64,000 nucleotides of DNA from Ornithinimicrobium avium (GCF_003351765.1 NZ_CP031229.1:1922001-1986000); one strand, 5' to 3'. Positions 8,744 to 17,651 are shown, counted from the first letter of the stretch. A program made the numbers and translations. Notes: generated from the letters alone by a model not told the origin.

Positions 8744-8768
8744 CGACGCCCCCGCCGCGGCCCCGCCG

Positions 8769-9266
8769 TCAGCCGACGGCGACCTCGGTCTCGGTCTCGG
8801 TCTCGGTCTCTGCGACGCGCTCCAGCACCCGCTCCAGGAATCCCTCGAGCACCTCCAGCTCCCGCCCCTCCACGCCGTCGAGGAAGAGCCGCCGCACGGC
8901 GCGCACGTGCTCGGGGGCCGCCTCGTCCAGAGCCTTGCGGCCCGCGTCCGTGAGCTGGACGAACGAACCGCGTCCGTCCTCCTTGCATCCCTCCTTGCCG
9001 ACCAGCCCCCGCGCGGACATCCGGCGCAGGTGGTGGGAAAGCCGGCTGCGCTCCCAGTGCATCCGTTCGGCCAGCGCCGAGATGCGCAGACGCTCGTCGG
9101 GAGCCTCGGAGAGCCACACGAGGGTCTCGAAGTCCTGGAGGGACAGTCCGCTGTCCCGGCTCAGCTCCCGCCCCAGGGCAGCCTGGAGGTCGGTCTGGAC
9201 GCGCAACCAGCGCCGCCAGACCCGCATCTCCCGCTCGTCCAGCCAGGGAACGTCATGCTCGGTCAT
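8769..9266 (-). CDS. MarR-family transcriptional regulator
   Basis: This is a 165-residue winged-helix regulator: LSLQDFETLVWLSEAPDERL, then recognition helix MHWERSRLSHHLRRMSARGLV and the wing KEDGRGSFVQLTDAGRKAL. The helical dimer region follows. The C-terminus carries ETETETETE, encoded by a tandem GGTCTC hexamer repeat (about 8785-8812) that could vary by slippage. It is divergent from a YceI gene, with three palindromic operators between them, so autoregulation and control of yceI are likely. The ligand is unknown; a phenolic or oxidant signal would be typical. Confidence 0.88.
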   Translation of the reverse strand: MTEHDVPWLDEREMRVWRRWLRVQTDLQAALGRELSRDSGLSLQDFETLVWLSEAPDERLRISALAERMHWERSRLSHHLRRMSARGLVGKEGCKEDGRGSFVQLTDAGRKALDEAAPEHVRAVRRLFLDGVEGRELEVLEGFLERVLERVAETETETETEVAVG

Positions 9267-9286
9267 GCCCCCATCCTAGCAGTTGC

Positions 9287-9358
9287 TTGACATGTCATGC
9301 AGTTCCCCGTGCCTACTTGACATGTCAACCAGTTGTGCCTAATATGGGTGACACGTCA
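9287..9358. promoter_or_regulatory. MarR operator array and yceI promoter
   Basis: Three palindromes lie here: TTGACATGTCAT (9287-9298), TTGACATGTCAA (9317-9328, perfect) and TGACACGTCA (9349-9358). Their centres are 30 and 31 bases apart, close to three helical turns. The middle site contains TTGACA, which with TAATAT at 9340-9345 (17-base spacer) makes a near-consensus housekeeping promoter for the YceI gene. A bound dimer there would block the -35, and the third site would block the start region. The first site is nearest the marR start. Confidence 0.8.
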
Positions 9359-9388
9359 TCAAGACCCCTACCCGACAAGGATCCCAGC

Positions 9389-9931
9389 ATGTCGCTCCAG
9401 AACCTCAACGGCACCTACACCATCGACCCCTCGCACACCCGGGTCGGCTTCTCCACCCGGCACGCGATGGTCACCAAGGTGCGCGGCGCCTTCAACGACG
9501 TCGCCGGCTCCGCCACCACCGGCGAGAACCTGCAGGACGCCAAGATCGAGCTGACGATCAAGGCCGCGAGCGTGGACACCCGCAGCGCGGACCGCGACGG
9601 TCACCTGAAGTCCGCCGACTTCTTCGACGTCGAGACCTACCCCAACCTGACCTTCGTCTCCACCGACGTCAAGGCCGTGGACGCCGACACCCTGCGCGTG
9701 ACCGGCGACCTGACCATCAAGGACGTCACCCGGCCGGTGACCATCGACTTCGACTACGCCGGCTCCGCCGAGGACCCCTTCGGCAACACCCGCGTCGGCT
9801 TCGAGGGCTCGACCGTGGTCAACCGCAAGGACTTCGGTCTGACCTGGAACGCCGCACTGGAGACCGGTGGCGTGCTCGTCTCCGAGAAGGCCACCCTGGA
9901 GTTCGAGGTCTCGGCGATCAAGGCCGCCTGA
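9389..9931 (+). CDS. YceI-family polyisoprenoid-binding-like protein
   Basis: This is a 180-residue YceI lipocalin-like barrel. TYTIDPSHTRVGFSTRHAMVTKVRG, then SVDTRSADRDGHLKSADFFDVETYPNLTF and GDLTIKDVTRPVTIDFDY are the family's signature blocks. There is no signal peptide, so it is cytoplasmic, unlike the secreted E. coli YceI. ATG 9389 is chosen because upstream in-frame sequence is the operator region. Family members bind polyisoprenoids or amphipathic ligands and are often stress-induced, which fits MarR control. A strong bidirectional terminator follows. Confidence 0.9.
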   Translation: MSLQNLNGTYTIDPSHTRVGFSTRHAMVTKVRGAFNDVAGSATTGENLQDAKIELTIKAASVDTRSADRDGHLKSADFFDVETYPNLTFVSTDVKAVDADTLRVTGDLTIKDVTRPVTIDFDYAGSAEDPFGNTRVGFEGSTVVNRKDFGLTWNAALETGGVLVSEKATLEFEVSAIKAA

Positions 9932-9977
9932 GGCGCATCCTTCTCCCCGGGAGCCTGTCCCCCTCACCTCCGGTGAG

Positions 9978-10013
9978 CCGCACCCCCCACCGCCCTGGCG
10001 GTGGGGGGTGCGG
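9978..10013. terminator. Bidirectional terminator hairpin
   Basis: A perfect 17-bp stem (CCGCACCCCCCACCGCC at 9978-9994 with its complement at 9997-10013) separates the converging yceI and aldo/keto reductase genes. There is no strong U tract on either side, as is usual in high-GC actinobacteria. Confidence 0.75.
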
Positions 10014-10043
10014 TGCTGTCCGGGGGGGGGCTCGCCGCGCTGC

Positions 10044-10886
10044 TCAGTCCCTGAACTGGGTGAACTGCGCGGTGCGCGGGTCGGGAAACATCCGCACGTC
10101 GGAGTCCAACCCGTCGAGCGTGGCCATCTGCGCCTCGTCGAGCTCGAAACCCAGCACGTCGAAGTTGGTCGTGATCCGCTCCGGCGTGACCGACTTGGGC
10201 AGGGCGACGCGGCCCTGCTGCAGCTGCCAGCGCAGCACCACCTGCGCGGGGGTGACGCCGAGCTCCTCGGCGACGGCGACGACGCCGGGCAGCGCCAGGT
10301 CCTCGGCCTGCCCGAGGGGCGCGTAGGCCTCCACGACCATCCCCGCGTCGGTCGCCGCCCGCTGGGCGTCGCGCTGCTGGAAGGAGGGATGCACCTCGAT
10401 CTGGTCGACCGCAGGCGTGACCTCGGCGTCCCGGAGCAGGTCCTCGACGTGCTCGGGCAGGAAGTTGGAGATGCCGATCGCGCGGACGGCGCCGTCGGCG
10501 TAGAGCTTCTCCAGCGCCCGCCAGGTCTCCTTGTAGAGCCCCTTGGCGGGCACCGGCCAGTGGATCAGGTAGAGGTCGACCACGTCCACGCCCAGGGCGG
10601 CGCGGCTGTCCTCGAAGGCGCGCAGCGCGCGGTCATGTCCCTGGTCCCCGTTGCGCAGCTTGGTGGTGAGGAAGACCTCCTCGCGCGGCAGTCCGCTGGC
10701 CCTCAGGGCCGCACCGACCCCGGCCTCGTTGTAGTAGCCGGCGGCGGTGTCGACGTGGCGGTAACCCACCTCCAGGGCGGTCTCCACCACGCGCTGGGTC
10801 TGCGCCTCGTCGACGCGGAACGTGCCGAAACCCAGCTGGGGGATCCGGACACCGTTGTTGAGCTCGAGCATGGGCTGAGTGGTCAT
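10044..10886 (-). CDS. Aldo/keto reductase (2,5-diketo-D-gluconate reductase-like)
   Basis: This is a 280-residue AKR barrel. IPQLGFGTFRV and HVDTAAGYYNEAGVG carry the catalytic Asp and Tyr, TTKLRNGDQ the Lys, and YLIHWPVPAKGLYKETW the His. GISNFLPEHVEDLL and the NADPH-binding LPKSVTPERI complete the fold. It belongs with the small bacterial AKRs annotated as 2,5-diketo-D-gluconate or general aldehyde reductases; the substrate is not determined. It starts divergently, and close to, a small hypothetical gene. Confidence 0.9.
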   Translation of the reverse strand: MTTQPMLELNNGVRIPQLGFGTFRVDEAQTQRVVETALEVGYRHVDTAAGYYNEAGVGAALRASGLPREEVFLTTKLRNGDQGHDRALRAFEDSRAALGVDVVDLYLIHWPVPAKGLYKETWRALEKLYADGAVRAIGISNFLPEHVEDLLRDAEVTPAVDQIEVHPSFQQRDAQRAATDAGMVVEAYAPLGQAEDLALPGVVAVAEELGVTPAQVVLRWQLQQGRVALPKSVTPERITTNFDVLGFELDEAQMATLDGLDSDVRMFPDPRTAQFTQFRD

Positions 10887-10914
10887 CGCCCCACCCTACG
10901 GTCAGACTGGGGGC

Positions 10915-11262
10915 ATGCCGACCGGGGACCCGGAGGAGTGGACGGCGGCGGACCGGGCCCGGGTCGACCGCCTCCAGGTCCTGCTGCCCGGGCTGGTGAG
11001 CCGGCGCGTGCCGTTCCGCCTCGTGGAGCCCGGCCCCGTCGGCGGCGTGGCGCGCGTGCGGATGGCCGACGGCACCGCCTTCCTCGCCGTCTCCGCCTCG
11101 CCGGCCGCGCTGAGCAGGGTGCTGCGCGCGCTCGACACCAAGCATGCCGTCGTGGTGGGCTCCTGGGAGCGCTCCGCCGGGGGCCTCTCGCTCTTCCTCT
11201 CCGGCGTCCCCGGACGCCACCCGGTCACTCTGCTGCTCGTGGGCCCGGACCAGCCAGACTGA
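10915..11262 (+). CDS. Hypothetical protein
   Basis: This is a 115-residue soluble protein, MPTGDPEEWTAADRARVD..., with a mixed alpha/beta look and a V-R-M-A-D-G-T-A-F-L strand pattern that recalls small sensor-like domains. I do not recognise a family. Its start is 29 bases from the divergent reductase, and its last 38 bases overlap the converging pabAB gene. Codon use matches its neighbours, which supports a real gene. Confidence 0.6.
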   Translation: MPTGDPEEWTAADRARVDRLQVLLPGLVSRRVPFRLVEPGPVGGVARVRMADGTAFLAVSASPAALSRVLRALDTKHAVVVGSWERSAGGLSLFLSGVPGRHPVTLLLVGPDQPD

Positions 11263-13339
11263 GCGCCCGCAGCACCGAGCCTGCCTTGGCCAGCATCTCC
11301 GCGTGCTCCTCCGCCGGGTCCGACAGCGCGGTGACGGCGCCGCCCACCCCGAAGGTCACCTCGCCGCCCGTGCCTCCGTCCTCCGCCGGCGACCAGGTCG
11401 CCGTCCGGATCACGATGGAGGTGTCCATCGACCCGTCCAGGCCGATCCACCCGACCGCCCCCGAGTAGATCCCCCGGGCGGCCCCCTCCAGCCGGTCCAG
11501 GATCTCCATCGTCCGCACCTTCGGCGCCCCCGTCATCGACCCGCCCGGGAAGCACGCGCGCAGGACGTCCGTGGGTCGCATGCCCGCCACCAGCTGGCCG
11601 CGCACGGTGGAGACCAGCTGGTGCACCGTCGCATAGCTCTCCACCGCGAACAGCTCCGGCACGTGGACGCTCCCCGAGCGGCACACCCGGTGCAGGTCGT
11701 TGCGCAGCAGGTCGACGATCATCAGGTTCTCCGCGCGGTCCTTCACCGCCGTGGCCAGGTCGGCCGCGAGCGCCGCGTCCTCCTGGGGCGTCGCTCCGCG
11801 CGGGCGCGTCCCCTTGATCGGCCGCGACTCCACCCGCCCTCGGGCGTCGACGGACACGAACCGCTCCGGCGAGCACCCGAGCACGCTCACGCCGGGCGTC
11901 CGCAGCCACGCCCCGTGCGGCACCGGGCTGACCTCGCGCATCGCCCGGTAGAGCTCGGCCTCCCCCACGCCGGTCCCCCGCGCCGACCAGGTGGTCGTCA
12001 GGCAGATCTCGTAGGACTCGCCCCGCGCGATCTCCTCCTGGCACGCGCGCACCTTCTCCAGGTATGACGTCTCGTCGTCGCGCGGGTGCGCCACCGCCTG
12101 ACCGTGAGACATGGACCGCGCAGGGGCCGGCCTGGCCCCCGAAGCTCGATGCCCAGGTCCGGGGACACCCCGCGCGACCACCTCCGCGACGCCGTCGGCC
12201 CAGCGCCGCTGCTGCGCGAGGAGAGCCTCGTCGCCCTCCGGCTCCAGCCACAGCGCCCACACGTCACCGCTCGCGTGGTCGAGCACGACGCCGCGGTCGG
12301 CGAAGGTCAGCCAGGCGTCGGGCCAGGGCGAGCGGTGCTGCGCGGAGCCGCCGGTCTCGGCCTTGAGCTCGTAGCCCCACCAGCCCACCCAGCCCGGGCG
12401 CCAGGGGAAGGGCAGGTCCGCAGCGTCGAGCAGCTCCCAGCCGTCCAGCTCCTCGTCCAGCCGGTCCAGCAGCGGCCGCCCCTGCCCCACCCGGTGCGTC
12501 AGCTCGTGCGCCAGCGGCCCGGCCGAGTCCACGACCAGCGACCAGCCGGAGCCGTCGGAGGAGTCCAGCCACACCGAGGTGGGCGAGGCCCCGACGAGCC
12601 GCTCGCGCAGGTCCCAGGCGTCACCGGAGCAGCCGCCGACGATCCTGCGCACGCCGAGGTGGGCGCGCCGGGGACCCGGCGCCTGCCGCCGCGCCACCAG
12701 GGTGTCGCCCACCCCGACCGCGCCGCCCGCACCCTCGTCCCCCGCCGTCGGCACCCCGGCCATCCCGAAGAAGTTGGCCAGCATCCGCTCGCCGTGCTCG
12801 GAGAGCACCGACTCGGGGTGGAACTGCACGGCCCAGCGGGGTGCGGTCATGTCCTCCAGGGCCATCACACAGCCGTCGTCGAGAGCCCGCGCGGTGAGCC
12901 TCAGTCCGGCCGGGACGGGGTCGGCGACCTCGAGCGAGTGGTAGCGCACGACTCGCACCGGCGAGGGCACGCCCTCGAAGATCCCCCTGCCGTCGTGCGC
13001 GACCTCGCTGACGATGCCGTGCCTGGGCACGACCATCTGCCGCACGCCTCCCCCGTGCAGGTGCGCCAGCCCCTGGTGGCCCAGGCACACGCCCAGCACC
13101 GGCACCGCCGTCTGCCGCAGCGCCAGGTCGGACAGCCCCATGTCTGCGGCGACGCCGGGGCGTCCCGGCCCCGGCCCGACGACGATCGCCGCGAAGCGCG
13201 CGAGGTCCTCCTCGTCCGCCGGGTGGTCGTGCCGCCACACGACGGGCGCCGCACCCAGGACACGGTGGATCAGGTCGGCGACGTTGAAGGTGAAGCTGTC
13301 GAGGTTGTCGACCAGCAGCACCGGTGCCGGGAAGTCCAC
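11225..13339 (-). CDS. pabB: Fused aminodeoxychorismate synthase (PabA-PabB)
   Basis: The 704-residue fusion makes 4-amino-4-deoxychorismate for folate, or for a secondary p-aminobenzoate use. Residues 1-200 are the glutaminase: VDNLDSFTFNVADLI, the nucleophile in GVCLGHQGLAHLHGG, and the His/Glu pair in WAVQFHPESVLSEHG. The rest is the chorismate-binding half: GESYEICLTTTW, PIKGTRPRG, ENLMIVDLLRNDLHRVC, FPGGSMTGAPKVRTMEIL and YSGAVGWIGLDG. The PIKG motif supports PabB over TrpE. The start is GTG. No pabC lies next to it. Confidence 0.9.
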   Translation of the reverse strand: MDFPAPVLLVDNLDSFTFNVADLIHRVLGAAPVVWRHDHPADEEDLARFAAIVVGPGPGRPGVAADMGLSDLALRQTAVPVLGVCLGHQGLAHLHGGGVRQMVVPRHGIVSEVAHDGRGIFEGVPSPVRVVRYHSLEVADPVPAGLRLTARALDDGCVMALEDMTAPRWAVQFHPESVLSEHGERMLANFFGMAGVPTAGDEGAGGAVGVGDTLVARRQAPGPRRAHLGVRRIVGGCSGDAWDLRERLVGASPTSVWLDSSDGSGWSLVVDSAGPLAHELTHRVGQGRPLLDRLDEELDGWELLDAADLPFPWRPGWVGWWGYELKAETGGSAQHRSPWPDAWLTFADRGVVLDHASGDVWALWLEPEGDEALLAQQRRWADGVAEVVARGVPGPGHRASGARPAPARSMSHGQAVAHPRDDETSYLEKVRACQEEIARGESYEICLTTTWSARGTGVGEAELYRAMREVSPVPHGAWLRTPGVSVLGCSPERFVSVDARGRVESRPIKGTRPRGATPQEDAALAADLATAVKDRAENLMIVDLLRNDLHRVCRSGSVHVPELFAVESYATVHQLVSTVRGQLVAGMRPTDVLRACFPGGSMTGAPKVRTMEILDRLEGAARGIYSGAVGWIGLDGSMDTSIVIRTATWSPAEDGGTGGEVTFGVGGAVTALSDPAEEHAEMLAKAGSVLRALSLAGPGPRAAE

Positions 13340-13362
13340 GGGCGCAGACTATCCGGCGCGGG

Positions 13363-14373
13363 CTACCGCCGCGGGCCGAGCCCGCGCGGCCGCAGCCGCA
13401 CGTGCGGCATCGCCGGCGCCGGCAGCGACTCGCCGCCGGGGTAGTCGAACGCCCCGAAGCGCCCGTCCGGGTCGTGGCCGAGCTCGGCCTGCCACCTCTC
13501 GCGCGCGGCGACGACGTCCTCGTGGCTGCGGCCGACGAAGTTCCACCACATGACGATCTGCTCGCCGAAGGGTGGCCCGCCGAGCAGGATGAGGTCGGCG
13601 CCCTCCTCGCCGGCGCGCAGCGTCATCGACTCCGGTCCGGGCGCCTCGTGCAGCAGGTGGCTGCGCGCCAGGTCGCAGCCGTCGTCGAGGTTCAGCCCGC
13701 CGCGGTCCAGGAGCACGCCGTGCTCGAAGCCCCGGTCGAGCCCGAGCACCAGCTCCGCGCCCGGATCGAGCCGGATCTCCGCGCCCAGCAGCGGGGTGTA
13801 GGTCGGGACGGGCGAGGAGACCTCCCGCCCGCCAGGGAGGGTGAGGCGGCCCAGGAAGACGCTCACGCTCGCCCCGTCGACGCGCACCGGCTCCGGCTCG
13901 AAGTGGTCGAAGTGCGGCGCCACGTCGACCGACTCCGCGGGCAGGGCCGTCCACAGCTGCACGCCGTGCAGGACCTGCTCGACGCCGGGCTCGACGACCG
14001 AGACCTCGCTGTGGCACACCCCGTGCCCCGCGGTCATCAGGTTGAGCTGGCCGGGCACGACGGTCGCGACGACGCCGGTGCTGTCGCGGTGCTCGATCTG
14101 CCCGCTGAACAGCCAGCTCACCGTCTGCAGGGAGGTGTGCGGGTGCGGCGGCACGACCATACCGCCGGTCGTGGAGACGTCGTCCGGCCCGTAGTGGTCG
14201 ACGAAGCAGTAGGCGCCGATCATGCTCCGCTGGCGCGCGGGCAGCGTGCGGCGGACCGTCATCGCGCGCGGGCCGCCCAGCGGCACCTCGCGCGGTTCGA
14301 TGATGGTGCTGCCCGCGCGCACGGCGTCGTCGCCGCACACCCGCTCCTGCGGCTTGGGGTCGAGGTTCGTCAT
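13363..14373 (-). CDS. Pirin-family protein
   Basis: This 336-residue bicupin pirin has the N-terminal metal site RSMIGAYCFVDHYGPDDV...PPHPHTSLQTVSW, GQLNLMTAGHGVCHSE, and the C-terminal cupin with LGGPPFGEQIVMWWNFVGRS. Pirins bind Fe and some have quercetinase activity; the cellular role in actinobacteria is undefined. The start chosen is the ATG at 14373; sequence further upstream in the same frame is antisense to ndh. It is divergent from ndh with about 110 bases between. Confidence 0.9.
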   Translation of the reverse strand: MTNLDPKPQERVCGDDAVRAGSTIIEPREVPLGGPRAMTVRRTLPARQRSMIGAYCFVDHYGPDDVSTTGGMVVPPHPHTSLQTVSWLFSGQIEHRDSTGVVATVVPGQLNLMTAGHGVCHSEVSVVEPGVEQVLHGVQLWTALPAESVDVAPHFDHFEPEPVRVDGASVSVFLGRLTLPGGREVSSPVPTYTPLLGAEIRLDPGAELVLGLDRGFEHGVLLDRGGLNLDDGCDLARSHLLHEAPGPESMTLRAGEEGADLILLGGPPFGEQIVMWWNFVGRSHEDVVAARERWQAELGHDPDGRFGAFDYPGGESLPAPAMPHVRLRPRGLGPRR

Positions 14374-14481
14374 GCCCCAAGTCTGGCCCGTGCCGGGCCC
14401 GCGCGGGCCTGCCGCCCGCCCCGTGATCAACGTAACCTCGTCGTAGCGGAAGGAATGCGCCCGCGCGGGCGTACCCCATAC

Positions 14482-15912
14482 ATGAGCGTCGTCCCCAGCA
14501 CTGACTCCAGCCGCACCCCCGCCGAGCACGCGGGCCGGCGCCACCAGGTCCTGGTGATCGGCTCCGGCTTCGGCGGGCTGTTCACCACCAAGGCCCTCGA
14601 CGCCCCGGAGGTCGCGGTGACGATGGTCGCGCGCACCGGGCACCACCTCTTCCAGCCGCTCCTCTACCAGGTGGCGACCGGGATCCTGTCCGAGGGCGTC
14701 ATCGCGCCGGCGACGCGGGACATCATCGCCCGGCAGCGCAACGCCCAGGTGCTGCTCGGCGAGGTCGAGGAGATCGACCTGGTGGCGCGGACCGTGACGG
14801 CCGGCTCGGTGACCGGCCGGACGACCTACGGCTACGACAGCCTCGTCGTCGCGGCAGGCTCCACCCAGTCGTGGTTCGGCAACGACCAGTTCGCCGAGTT
14901 CGCGCCCGGCATGAAGACGATCGACGACGCGCTGGAGCTGCGCGGGCGCATCTACGGCGCCTTCGAGCTGGCCGAGCTCGCCGCCGCCGCCGGGCGGGAC
15001 GAGGACGCCCGGGACCTGATGACCTTCGTCGTGGTCGGCGCCGGGCCCACCGGCGTCGAGATGGCCGGCCAGCTGATCGAGCTGAGCCGCCGCACGCTGA
15101 GCAACGAGTTCCGCCACATCGACCCCTCCACCGCGCGGATCGTCCTGCTGGACGCGGCGCAGGAGGTGCTCGGCAGCTTCGGCGACGACCTGGCCCGGCG
15201 CACCCGCCGCGACCTGGAGAAGCTCGGCGTGGAGATCCACCTCGGCGCCAAGGTCGTGGACGTCGACGCGACCGGCCTGGAGGTGGAGCACCACGACGGT
15301 TCACGGGAGCGGATCGAGTGCTCGACCAAGGTCTGGGCAGCCGGAGTGAAGGCCAACCGGCTGACGCGCACGCTCTCCGAGCAGACCGGTGCCGAGCTCG
15401 ACCGCGCGGGCCGCATCAGCACCAACCCCGACCTGACCCTGCCCGGCCACCCGGAGGTCTTCGTCATCGGCGACATGGTCTCCATGGAGGGGCTGCCCGG
15501 CGTCGCGCAGGGCGCCATCCAGACCGGCCGGCACGCCGCCGGGCAGATCCTGCGGCGGGTGCGCGGGGAGGAGACCGGGCAGGCGTTCGAGTACTTCGAC
15601 AAGGGCTCGATGGCCACGATCTCCCGTTTCCGGGCGGTGATGAAGCGCGGCAGGATCGAGCTGACCGGTGTGCCCGCGTGGGTGGCCTGGCTGGCGGTGC
15701 ACCTCTTCTACATCATCGGCTTCAAGAGCCAGCTCTCCACGCTCGCGCACTGGGCGATCAGCTTCCTGGGCCGCGACCGGGCCGAGCGGACCGTCACCGA
15801 GCAGCAGGTGCTCGCGCGCCTGGCGCTGGAGTACCTCGGCGAGGACTTCCTGCGCTCCTCGCTGCGCACCTCGCGGGGGGAGCAGGTGCGGCTGCGCGAG
15901 CAGCAGGACTGA
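14482..15912 (+). CDS. ndh: Type II NADH dehydrogenase
   Basis: This is a 476-residue NDH-2, which transfers electrons from NADH to quinone without proton pumping. It has FAD site QVLVIGSGFGGLFTTKALDA, HHLFQPLLYQVATGIL, the NADH site FVVVGAGPTGVEMAGQLIEL, and the late VFVIGDMVSMEGLPGVAQGAIQTG. The C-terminal WVAWLAVHLFYIIGFKSQL segment is the membrane-binding region. ATG 14482 is used; ATG 14455 would add nine residues. Confidence 0.92.
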   Translation: MSVVPSTDSSRTPAEHAGRRHQVLVIGSGFGGLFTTKALDAPEVAVTMVARTGHHLFQPLLYQVATGILSEGVIAPATRDIIARQRNAQVLLGEVEEIDLVARTVTAGSVTGRTTYGYDSLVVAAGSTQSWFGNDQFAEFAPGMKTIDDALELRGRIYGAFELAELAAAAGRDEDARDLMTFVVVGAGPTGVEMAGQLIELSRRTLSNEFRHIDPSTARIVLLDAAQEVLGSFGDDLARRTRRDLEKLGVEIHLGAKVVDVDATGLEVEHHDGSRERIECSTKVWAAGVKANRLTRTLSEQTGAELDRAGRISTNPDLTLPGHPEVFVIGDMVSMEGLPGVAQGAIQTGRHAAGQILRRVRGEETGQAFEYFDKGSMATISRFRAVMKRGRIELTGVPAWVAWLAVHLFYIIGFKSQLSTLAHWAISFLGRDRAERTVTEQQVLARLALEYLGEDFLRSSLRTSRGEQVRLREQQD

Positions 15913-15922
15913 CGGCGCGCCG

Positions 15923-16366
15923 TCAGCCCCCCCGAGCCTCGCTGCGCATCGGCAGGTGGGGTATGCCGTCCTCGACGTAGTCGGGGCCGCTGCGGCGGAA
16001 GCCGAAGCCGGCATACCAGTCCTCCAGGTAGGTCTGCGCGCCGATCTCGACCGGCTCCCCGCCGGTCCGGCGCAGCGCCTCGGTGATCAGCGCCGCGGCA
16101 TACCCCCGTCCCCGGTGGGCGGCGTCGGTGGCGACCCGGCCGAGGTGGTGCTGGCCGTCGGCGTCGACGAACGTGCGCAGGGTCGCCACCGGCGCGCCGT
16201 CGGCCTCGATCCACAGGTGCTCGGTGGTGGGCTCGGCGTCGACCCCGTCGAGCTCGGGGTAGGCGCACTCCTGCTCGACCACGAAGACGTCGACGCGCAG
16301 CCGCAGCAGCCGGTAGAGGGTGAGCGGGTCGAGGTCGACCAGGCGGGAGGCGAGCACGTGCGGCAT
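15923..16366 (-). CDS. GNAT N-acetyltransferase, ElaA-like
   Basis: This is a 147-residue acetyltransferase. TLYRLLRLRVDVFVVEQECAY is the ElaA-type N-terminus, HLGRVATDAAHRGRGYAAALI the acetyl-CoA pyrophosphate loop (R-x-x-G-x-G/A), and YLEDWYAGFGFRRSG the C-terminal strand and turn. The substrate is unknown. Its ATG is 13 bases from the divergent PHP gene start, so promoters must overlap coding sequence or transcripts are leaderless. Confidence 0.87.
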   Translation of the reverse strand: MPHVLASRLVDLDPLTLYRLLRLRVDVFVVEQECAYPELDGVDAEPTTEHLWIEADGAPVATLRTFVDADGQHHLGRVATDAAHRGRGYAAALITEALRRTGGEPVEIGAQTYLEDWYAGFGFRRSGPDYVEDGIPHLPMRSEARGG

Positions 16367-16378
16367 ACCCTGGAGCCT

Positions 16379-17458
16379 ATGCACGACCCGGACGCCCCCG
16401 AGCCCGTCGACGCGCTGCGCAGGATCGCCTTCCTGCTCGAGCGGACCCGCGCGCAGACGCGGCGCGTGGAGGCCTACCGCAACGCCGCGGCGGTGATCCT
16501 GCCGCTCGGCGAGGACGAGGTGCGCCGCAGGGTGGCCGCCGGGACGCTGCAGGACCTGCCCGGGATCGGCCCGTCGACCTCGGCGGTGATCGAGCAGGCC
16601 TGCGCCGGGCGGGTGCCCGACAGGCTGGCCGAGCTCGAGGCGGACTACGCGCCGCTGGCGACCGGCGGTGAGCAGGTGCGCGCCGCCCTGCGCGGTGACC
16701 TGCACACCCACTCCGACTGGTCCGACGGTGGCTCGCCGGTCGAGGAGATGGTCGCCACCGCGATGGAGCTCGGGCACGAGTACATGGCGCTGACCGACCA
16801 CTCGCCGCGGCTCAAGGTCGCCAACGGGCTGAGCCCGGCCCGGCTGCGCCGCCAGCTCGGGGTGGTCGACGCGGTCAACGCCCACCTCGGCGACGGCTTC
16901 CGTCTGCTGCGGGGGATCGAGGTGGACATCCTCGACGACGGGAGGCTGGACCAGGATCCTGACCTGCTGGCGCAGCTGGACGTCCGGGTCGCCTCCGTCC
17001 ACTCCAAGCTCGCGATGGAGCGCGAGGCGATGACCCGCCGGATGGTGAGCGCCGTGCGCGACCCGCTGACCACCGTGCTCGGTCACTGCACGGGACGCAT
17101 GGTCATGCCCAGGGCGGGCGACCGGGCCGGGGACGCCGCCCGGCGGCGCGGCGGGCGGCAGGGTCGTGCGCCGAGCCAGTTCGACGCCCGGGCGGTCTTC
17201 GAGGCGTGCGTCGAGTCCGGGACGGCCGTCGAGATCAACTCCCGCCCCGAGCGGCAGGACCCGCCCGGGGAGCTGCTGTCCCTGGCCGTCGAGCTCGGCT
17301 GCGTCTTCGCGCTGTCCACCGACGCGCACGCCCCGGGCCAGCTGGACTTCCTCGACCACGGCTGCGAGCGGGCCGCGAGGTATGGCGTGCCGGTCGGGCG
17401 GATCGTCAACACCTGGCCGCTGGAGGCGCTCCTCGAGTGGGCCGCGCCGAACCCCTGA
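16379..17458 (+). CDS. PHP-domain phosphoesterase with helix-hairpin-helix (PolX C-terminal-like)
   Basis: This is a 359-residue protein. Residues 1-100 resemble the PolX helical and HhH segment: LRRIAFLLERTRAQTRRVEAYRNAA and LQDLPGIGPSTSAVIEQA. The PHP domain follows with DLHTHSDWSDGG, YMALTDHSPRL, GIEVDILDDG, ASVHSKL, LGHCTGRM, AVEINSRPER and STDAHAPGQLDFL, which supply the metal ligands. The polymerase palm of PolX is absent. A metal-dependent phosphatase or nuclease in DNA repair is the likely role. Confidence 0.87.
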   Translation: MHDPDAPEPVDALRRIAFLLERTRAQTRRVEAYRNAAAVILPLGEDEVRRRVAAGTLQDLPGIGPSTSAVIEQACAGRVPDRLAELEADYAPLATGGEQVRAALRGDLHTHSDWSDGGSPVEEMVATAMELGHEYMALTDHSPRLKVANGLSPARLRRQLGVVDAVNAHLGDGFRLLRGIEVDILDDGRLDQDPDLLAQLDVRVASVHSKLAMEREAMTRRMVSAVRDPLTTVLGHCTGRMVMPRAGDRAGDAARRRGGRQGRAPSQFDARAVFEACVESGTAVEINSRPERQDPPGELLSLAVELGCVFALSTDAHAPGQLDFLDHGCERAARYGVPVGRIVNTWPLEALLEWAAPNP

Positions 17459-17489
17459 CCAGGGCAGACGGGCACCGCAGACCCCCGTT

Positions 17490-17519
17490 TTGGTGCTTGC
17501 GCCGACCTTCACGTATGCT
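17490..17519 (+). promoter_or_regulatory. Possible promoter of the tRNA cluster
   Basis: TTGGTG (17490-17495) and TATGCT (17514-17519) with an 18-base spacer lie about 60 bases upstream of tRNA-Glu. The match to the housekeeping consensus is moderate. No CDS stands between this point and the tRNAs. Confidence 0.4.
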
Positions 17520-17578
17520 CTCTCACTGTCCTCAGGGGATCCGAGCAGGGCTGCGAAGCGAGGGACCCAGCAGGACAG

Positions 17579-17651
17579 GTCCCCATCGTCTAGTGGCCTA
17601 GGACCCCGCCCTTTCACGGCGGTAACACGGGTTCGAATCCCGTTGGGGATA
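17579..17651 (+). tRNA. tRNA-Glu(UUC)
   Basis: A full cloverleaf is present: acceptor GTCCCCA/TGGGGAT, anticodon stem CCGCC/GGCGG around loop CTTTCAC (anticodon TTC), and T arm ACGGG-TTCGAAT-CCCGT with discriminator A. It has 73 bases without an encoded CCA. It is first of three tRNAs in tandem. Confidence 0.95.
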
